From REEB481 sp044360435 (GTDB lineage Bacteria; Bacteroidota; Bacteroidia; NS11-12g; UBA955): DNA of 17,233 nucleotides. Every line of letters starts with the position of its first letter. The first letter of the stretch is position 1. The DNA is taken from the NCBI GenBank assembly GCA_044360435.1, contig JBIKKI010000041.1:1-17233 (forward strand). Reading direction: 5' to 3'. The notes under the pieces were generated by a model. The model did no database searches. It was not told the origin of the DNA and saw only the letters and a program-made list of their open reading frames with translations. This document shows positions 13,924 through 17,233 of this stretch, piece by piece. Position numbers and translations under genes: made by a program.

Positions 13924-14655
13924 ATGCTTGAAACCATTTTGTCGCCTGCCCTGTTCCCGCTGCATCAGTCTGGAATTGAATCTAAAATTGTGGTAGTGAT
14001 TGACATCCTCAGGGCCACTTCAACCATTTGCGAGGCACTGCATCAGGGCGCTGAAGAAATTGTCACCACATCAACCCCGGATGAAGCCCTGGAATTCCGT
14101 TCACAAGGCTACCTCTGCGCGGCTGAGCGCGACGGGGTGACGGTGCCGGGCTTTGAATTGGGAAATGCGCCTCAGGATTACCACCGCGCTTTGGTTTCAG
14201 GCAAGAAAATCGCGCTAACCACCACGAATGGAACACGCTGTCTGCTGATGAGTGCAAAAGCGCATCAGGTATTTGCAGGAAGTTTTCTGAACATCAGTAC
14301 CCTGGCTGATTACCTCATAAGCCAGCAAAAACCGGTGGTGCTGTTTTGTGCAGGATGGAAGGACAAATTCAACCTTGAAGATACATTCTACGCAGGTGCC
14401 CTTGCCGCACATTTATTGCCACATTTCCCCAGCAACTGCGATGCAACACTGGCGGCCATGCACTTATGGCATACCCACAAAGACCAGCCGGCCTCCTTCC
14501 TGGAACATGCTTCGCATGCCCAACGATTCAGGCACCTGCAAAGAGAATCGGATATCGAAGTGTGTTTGCGCATAGATACGGCGCCGGTTCTTCCCCTTTT
14601 TCAAGACGGAAGAATCAGGAATCTGCAAGAATCGAAGGGCCAGCAGGCCGGTTGA
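13924..14655 (+). CDS. comB: ComB-family phosphatase (2-phosphosulfolactate phosphatase-like)
   Basis: 243 residues from ATG 13924. The frame continues back to 13705, but that part overlaps the thiolase antisense and lacks family similarity. Family segments seen: KIVVVIDILRATSTICEAL (21-39), AAERDG (66-71), GFELGNAPQDY (76-86), ALTTTNGTR (97-105) and LFCAGWKDKFNLEDTFYAGA (140-159). ComB is an Mg2+-dependent acid phosphatase that hydrolyses (2R)-phosphosulfolactate to sulfolactate in coenzyme M synthesis. Homologues are widespread in bacteria that do not make coenzyme M, including Bacteroidota, so the true substrate here is uncertain. No comA or comC-like gene is near. It precedes coxB by 97 bp on the same strand with a likely separate promoter between them. 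Confidence 0.88.
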   Translation: MLETILSPALFPLHQSGIESKIVVVIDILRATSTICEALHQGAEEIVTTSTPDEALEFRSQGYLCAAERDGVTVPGFELGNAPQDYHRALVSGKKIALTTTNGTRCLLMSAKAHQVFAGSFLNISTLADYLISQQKPVVLFCAGWKDKFNLEDTFYAGALAAHLLPHFPSNCDATLAAMHLWHTHKDQPASFLEHASHAQRFRHLQRESDIEVCLRIDTAPVLPLFQDGRIRNLQESKGQQAG

Positions 14656-14707
14656 TTACACTGTGGATTTTTTTTCTGCTGGCTTTAGGTTTAATCGGGC
14701 AGCCGCA

Positions 14708-14715
14708 TAAATTTG
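14708..14715 (+). promoter_or_regulatory. Candidate -7 box (TAAATTTG) for the cytochrome oxidase operon
   Basis: An exact TAnnTTTG match followed by C. TTA at 14685-14687 lies 20 bp upstream as a one-mismatch -33 element. The coxB ATG follows 37 bp later, leaving a normal leader of about 30 nt with no Shine-Dalgarno. Confidence 0.45.
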
Positions 14716-14752
14716 CAGCCGGTAAAAAAGCCTCATAATCAATCGTCCTGTG

Positions 14753-16243
14753 ATGAAAAAAATGAAGTTCGGATGGTCAGGCGCGAAGCTGTTGCTACTC
14801 GCTACGCTGCTGCTGACTGCAACCCTTGCACCAATTTCCGTGTTTGCCCAGGCAGATCCGGCAAGTGATGTCATCCCGGCCCCCAAAGAGTTTTCTCTTT
14901 CAACCGCCGATCTCGTGTACTACGCCTATTGGGTGCTTGCAGCATTGGTATTGCTGGTGATTGTGTACATTTTCAATATTGGTGCCGCCAGTGAAAAACT
15001 TACCGGACGCACTGTTATCAACTGGACCAAGGTAAATGCCTGGCTGTCGATCATCATTCTGGTGGCCGGTGGCGCAGGTGTAGCCTACGAACTGGTTTAT
15101 CACGGGAAGCACTTATTGCCCGAAGCAGCCAGTAAACATGGAGACAGCATCGACAATATGTTCAATTGGACTTTCGGTTTCACATTTGCCGTATTCGTGA
15201 TCACCGAAGTATTGTTGTTCTGGTTCCTCTTCAAATACAGAACTAAAGAAGGTCGCAAAGCAGCTTACTTCTTCCACAACAACCAACTGGAAGTAATCTG
15301 GACCATCGTTCCTGCCATTGTGCTTACCTTCCTGGTATTGCGTGGATACTCAACCTGGCATGCCATCACCCAGACTCCGGAGCCTAAGGCCAAACAAATT
15401 GAAGTTTTCGGTTATCAGTTCGGATGGAAAGCACGTTATGCGGGTGACGACAACAAATTCGGTGAATCTAACTTTAACTTTATCGATCCTGCTACCAATG
15501 AATTGGGACTGGCGATCAAGCCTACCGTGATTGCGCTCCGTGATACGCTTATGGCCGACACCCATCGCTTGGGCAATGACCTGAGAAATCTTTCCGCTAT
15601 GCTGAAGAAGAAAGCTGAAGATCTTTCAAAAATGAGCCTCGCTGCAGACGGCAAAGCATACACTGATATGTTGCAGGAACTCGAAGACATCAGGAACGGA
15701 AATAAAGCTTCTGAGTTGCGCAAAATGATGAAACGCAAAGGCGTTCAGATCCAGCGCATCAATGCATCCCTTGGCAACAAAGACATGTTCAACGAAGCTG
15801 CCAACGATGACAAAATCACTACCGAAATACACCTGATCAAAGACCAACCCTATACATTCAGGTATCGCGCACGGGACGTAATCCACAGTGCATACATGCC
15901 TCATTTCCGTTCACAAATGAACGTGGTTCCGGGGATGATGACATCGTTCACATTTACCCCTACCAAAACCACCAAGCAGATGCAGGATGAATTGAAGAAT
16001 CCCGAATTCCAGTTCTACCTGTTCTGTGCCAAGATTTGCGGAAGCGCGCATTACAATATGAAAATCAAGATTGTTGTGGAATCCGAATCAGAATACAACG
16101 CGTGGATTGAAAAACAGAAGCGCGTGATTGAACCGGTTCAGCCTGAAGCACCCGCTGCCCCGGCAAGCGGCTCAGACACCACTGCAACCCCAAAAACTGC
16201 AAAAGGCAACAACGCCAGGCCTTCAATGGCTATGGCACATTAA
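14753..16243 (+). CDS. coxB: Cytochrome c oxidase subunit II (CuA subunit), with large insertion
   Basis: 496 residues from ATG 14753 (a GTG lies directly before it). It takes electrons from cytochrome c into the oxidase through the binuclear CuA centre. Order: cleavable signal peptide (to about FAQA, 34), two extra hydrophobic helices (about 53-76, 95-113) often seen in Bacteroidota, the canonical transmembrane hairpin (about 139-161, 181-200, with HNNQLEVIWTIVPAIVLTF), then the cupredoxin domain. CuA ligands: His378 (DVIHSAYMPHF), Cys425, Cys429, His433 and Met436 in CAKICGSAHYNM. Lys427 stands where most families have Glu. A charged helical insertion at about 257-350 splits the cupredoxin domain, between YQFGWKARYAG and TTEIHLIKDQPYTFRYRARD. 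A Pro/Ala-rich tail ends the protein. ctaD follows after 32 bp. Confidence 0.93.
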   Translation: MKKMKFGWSGAKLLLLATLLLTATLAPISVFAQADPASDVIPAPKEFSLSTADLVYYAYWVLAALVLLVIVYIFNIGAASEKLTGRTVINWTKVNAWLSIIILVAGGAGVAYELVYHGKHLLPEAASKHGDSIDNMFNWTFGFTFAVFVITEVLLFWFLFKYRTKEGRKAAYFFHNNQLEVIWTIVPAIVLTFLVLRGYSTWHAITQTPEPKAKQIEVFGYQFGWKARYAGDDNKFGESNFNFIDPATNELGLAIKPTVIALRDTLMADTHRLGNDLRNLSAMLKKKAEDLSKMSLAADGKAYTDMLQELEDIRNGNKASELRKMMKRKGVQIQRINASLGNKDMFNEAANDDKITTEIHLIKDQPYTFRYRARDVIHSAYMPHFRSQMNVVPGMMTSFTFTPTKTTKQMQDELKNPEFQFYLFCAKICGSAHYNMKIKIVVESESEYNAWIEKQKRVIEPVQPEAPAAPASGSDTTATPKTAKGNNARPSMAMAH

Positions 16244-16275
16244 TCAATAGCTATTCCTAACAAAAACAAAACGAG

Positions 16276-17233
16276 ATGAGTACCGCAGCAGCACACGGCG
16301 TACACGCAGATGCTCATGAGCATCATCACGAGAGTTTCATCCGTAAATACATTTTCAGTACCGACCACAAAATGATCAGCCGCCAGTTCCTGATTACAGG
16401 AATTGTGATGGGGGTTATTGGTATGGTAATGTCCATTTTGTTCCGCCTGCAGTTGGCATGGCCGGATCAAAAATTTGCGATTCTGGAGATGCTCCTGGGC
16501 CGTTGGGCAAAGGGCGGAGTACTTGATGCAAACTTCTACATGGCCCTGGTAACCATTCACGGAACCATTATGGTGTTCTACGTGCTTACCGCAGGTCTTT
16601 CAGGAACCTTTAGTAACCTGCTTATTCCGTTACAATGTGGAGCCAGGGACATGGCATCCCCATTCATGAACATGCTGAGCTACTGGTTCTTCTTTTTGTC
16701 TTCACTGGTTCTTTGCTGGAGTTTCTTTGTAGAAACTGGTCCTGCATCTGCCGGATGGACTGTTTATCCTCCTCTGAGTGCGCTGGAAAAAGCCATGCCA
16801 GGTTCAGGATTTGGAATGACTTTATGGCTTGTTGCCATCGCATTGTTCATTGTTTCTTCGTTGCTGGGCGGTATCAACTACATCAGCACCGTGTTGAACA
16901 TGCGTACCAAAGGCATGAGCATGAACAGGCTTCCTTTGACCATTTGGGCATTCTTCTTCACTGCTATTCTGGGTCTGCTTTCATTCCCTGTATTGTTGGG
17001 CGCAGCATTGTTCCTGATTTTTGACCGCAGCTTCGGAACATCATTCTACCTCAGCGACATTTGGCTGAACGGAGTTGGTGCTCTGGAAAACGTAGGTGGA
17101 AGTCCTATTCTTTACCAGCATTTGTTCTGGTTCCTTGGCCACCCCGAAGTATACATCATTTTGATGCCTGCATTGGGCATCACCTCTGAAGTTATTGCCA
17201 CCAACGCACGGAAACCTATTTTTGGATATACCG
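16276..17233 (+). CDS. ctaD: Cytochrome c oxidase subunit I, 5' part (cut by the window edge)
   Basis: ATG at 16276; the frame is still open at the right edge, giving 319 residues of a protein usually near 550-620. It holds the haem a and haem a3-CuB centre that reduces oxygen and pumps protons. Seen: a His-rich N-terminus (HEHHHES), haem ligand His95 in VTIHGTIMVFY, GARDMASPFMNMLSYWFFF with D-channel-type Asp125, the GWTVYPPLSAL loop, and LFWFLGHPEVYIILMPALG with CuB ligand His289 and the cross-link Tyr293. The Met/Leu-rich loop NMRTKGMSMNRLPLTIW is typical of Bacteroidota A-type oxidases. It sits 32 bp after coxB and is plainly in the same operon. The second CuB histidine pair and later helices lie outside the window. 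Confidence 0.95.
   Translation, partial: MSTAAAHGVHADAHEHHHESFIRKYIFSTDHKMISRQFLITGIVMGVIGMVMSILFRLQLAWPDQKFAILEMLLGRWAKGGVLDANFYMALVTIHGTIMVFYVLTAGLSGTFSNLLIPLQCGARDMASPFMNMLSYWFFFLSSLVLCWSFFVETGPASAGWTVYPPLSALEKAMPGSGFGMTLWLVAIALFIVSSLLGGINYISTVLNMRTKGMSMNRLPLTIWAFFFTAILGLLSFPVLLGAALFLIFDRSFGTSFYLSDIWLNGVGALENVGGSPILYQHLFWFLGHPEVYIILMPALGITSEVIATNARKPIFGYT

Noticed and set aside
14638..14676. GGCC-AGCA-GGCC hairpin followed by a T-run at the end of comB
   Set aside because: The stem has 4 bp, lies inside the coding end, and the T-run starts about 20 bp later, so it does not have terminator geometry.

Overview
The window comes from a member of the Bacteroidota, probably a gliding or T9SS-bearing lineage (Flavobacteriia-, Sphingobacteriia- or Chitinophagia-like; I cannot settle the class). 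The evidence is a gldD gene beside mutY and ssb, an HU gene beside rng, a TamL-type outer-membrane lipoprotein, a Bacteroidota-type CoxB/CtaD pair, almost no Shine-Dalgarno sequences, and repeated upstream elements of the form TAnnTTTGC, the known Bacteroidota -7 box. The sequence is dense chromosomal core DNA. No gene-free stretch exceeds about 115 bases, and I see no tRNA, rRNA, CRISPR array, insertion sequence, prophage or integrase.

Left part (1-2774, minus strand): a tight run mutY > ssb > gldD > TPR/PD40 protein, transcribed leftwards. It joins DNA repair and replication genes to gliding/type IX secretion genes. The last gene runs off the left edge and resembles the start of PorE-type TPR-PD40-OmpA proteins. 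gldE, which usually lies between ssb and gldD in flavobacteria, is missing.

Centre-left (2835-7201, plus strand): HU-family protein, membrane-anchored TPR protein, a 29-residue extremely basic peptide, ribonuclease E/G (rng), an OmpA-domain lipoprotein with a long coiled coil, and the 23S rRNA methyltransferase rlmH. Most gaps are very short.

Centre (7213-10926, minus strand): an envelope group of TamL (outer-membrane assembly lipoprotein), an M48 metalloprotease lipoprotein and an NlpC/P60 peptidoglycan hydrolase. The NlpC/P60 start appears to be a CTG overlapping the protease stop codon. TamL is divergent, at only 23 bp, from a TrmH-type RNA 2'-O-methyltransferase (10950-11672).

Right part: a secreted protein of unknown function and an acetyl-CoA acetyltransferase (thiolase) on the minus strand; divergent from these, a ComB-family phosphatase; then the start of an aa3-type cytochrome oxidase operon, coxB (with an unusual helical insertion of about 95 residues) and ctaD (cut by the right edge).

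I found no convincing new defence or mobile system. The points most worth a second look are the basic micro-protein before rng, the CoxB insertion, the gldE-less gldD locus with a PorE-like neighbour, the TamL/M48/NlpC envelope group with its CTG start, and the repeated -7 boxes that sit almost on the start codons.
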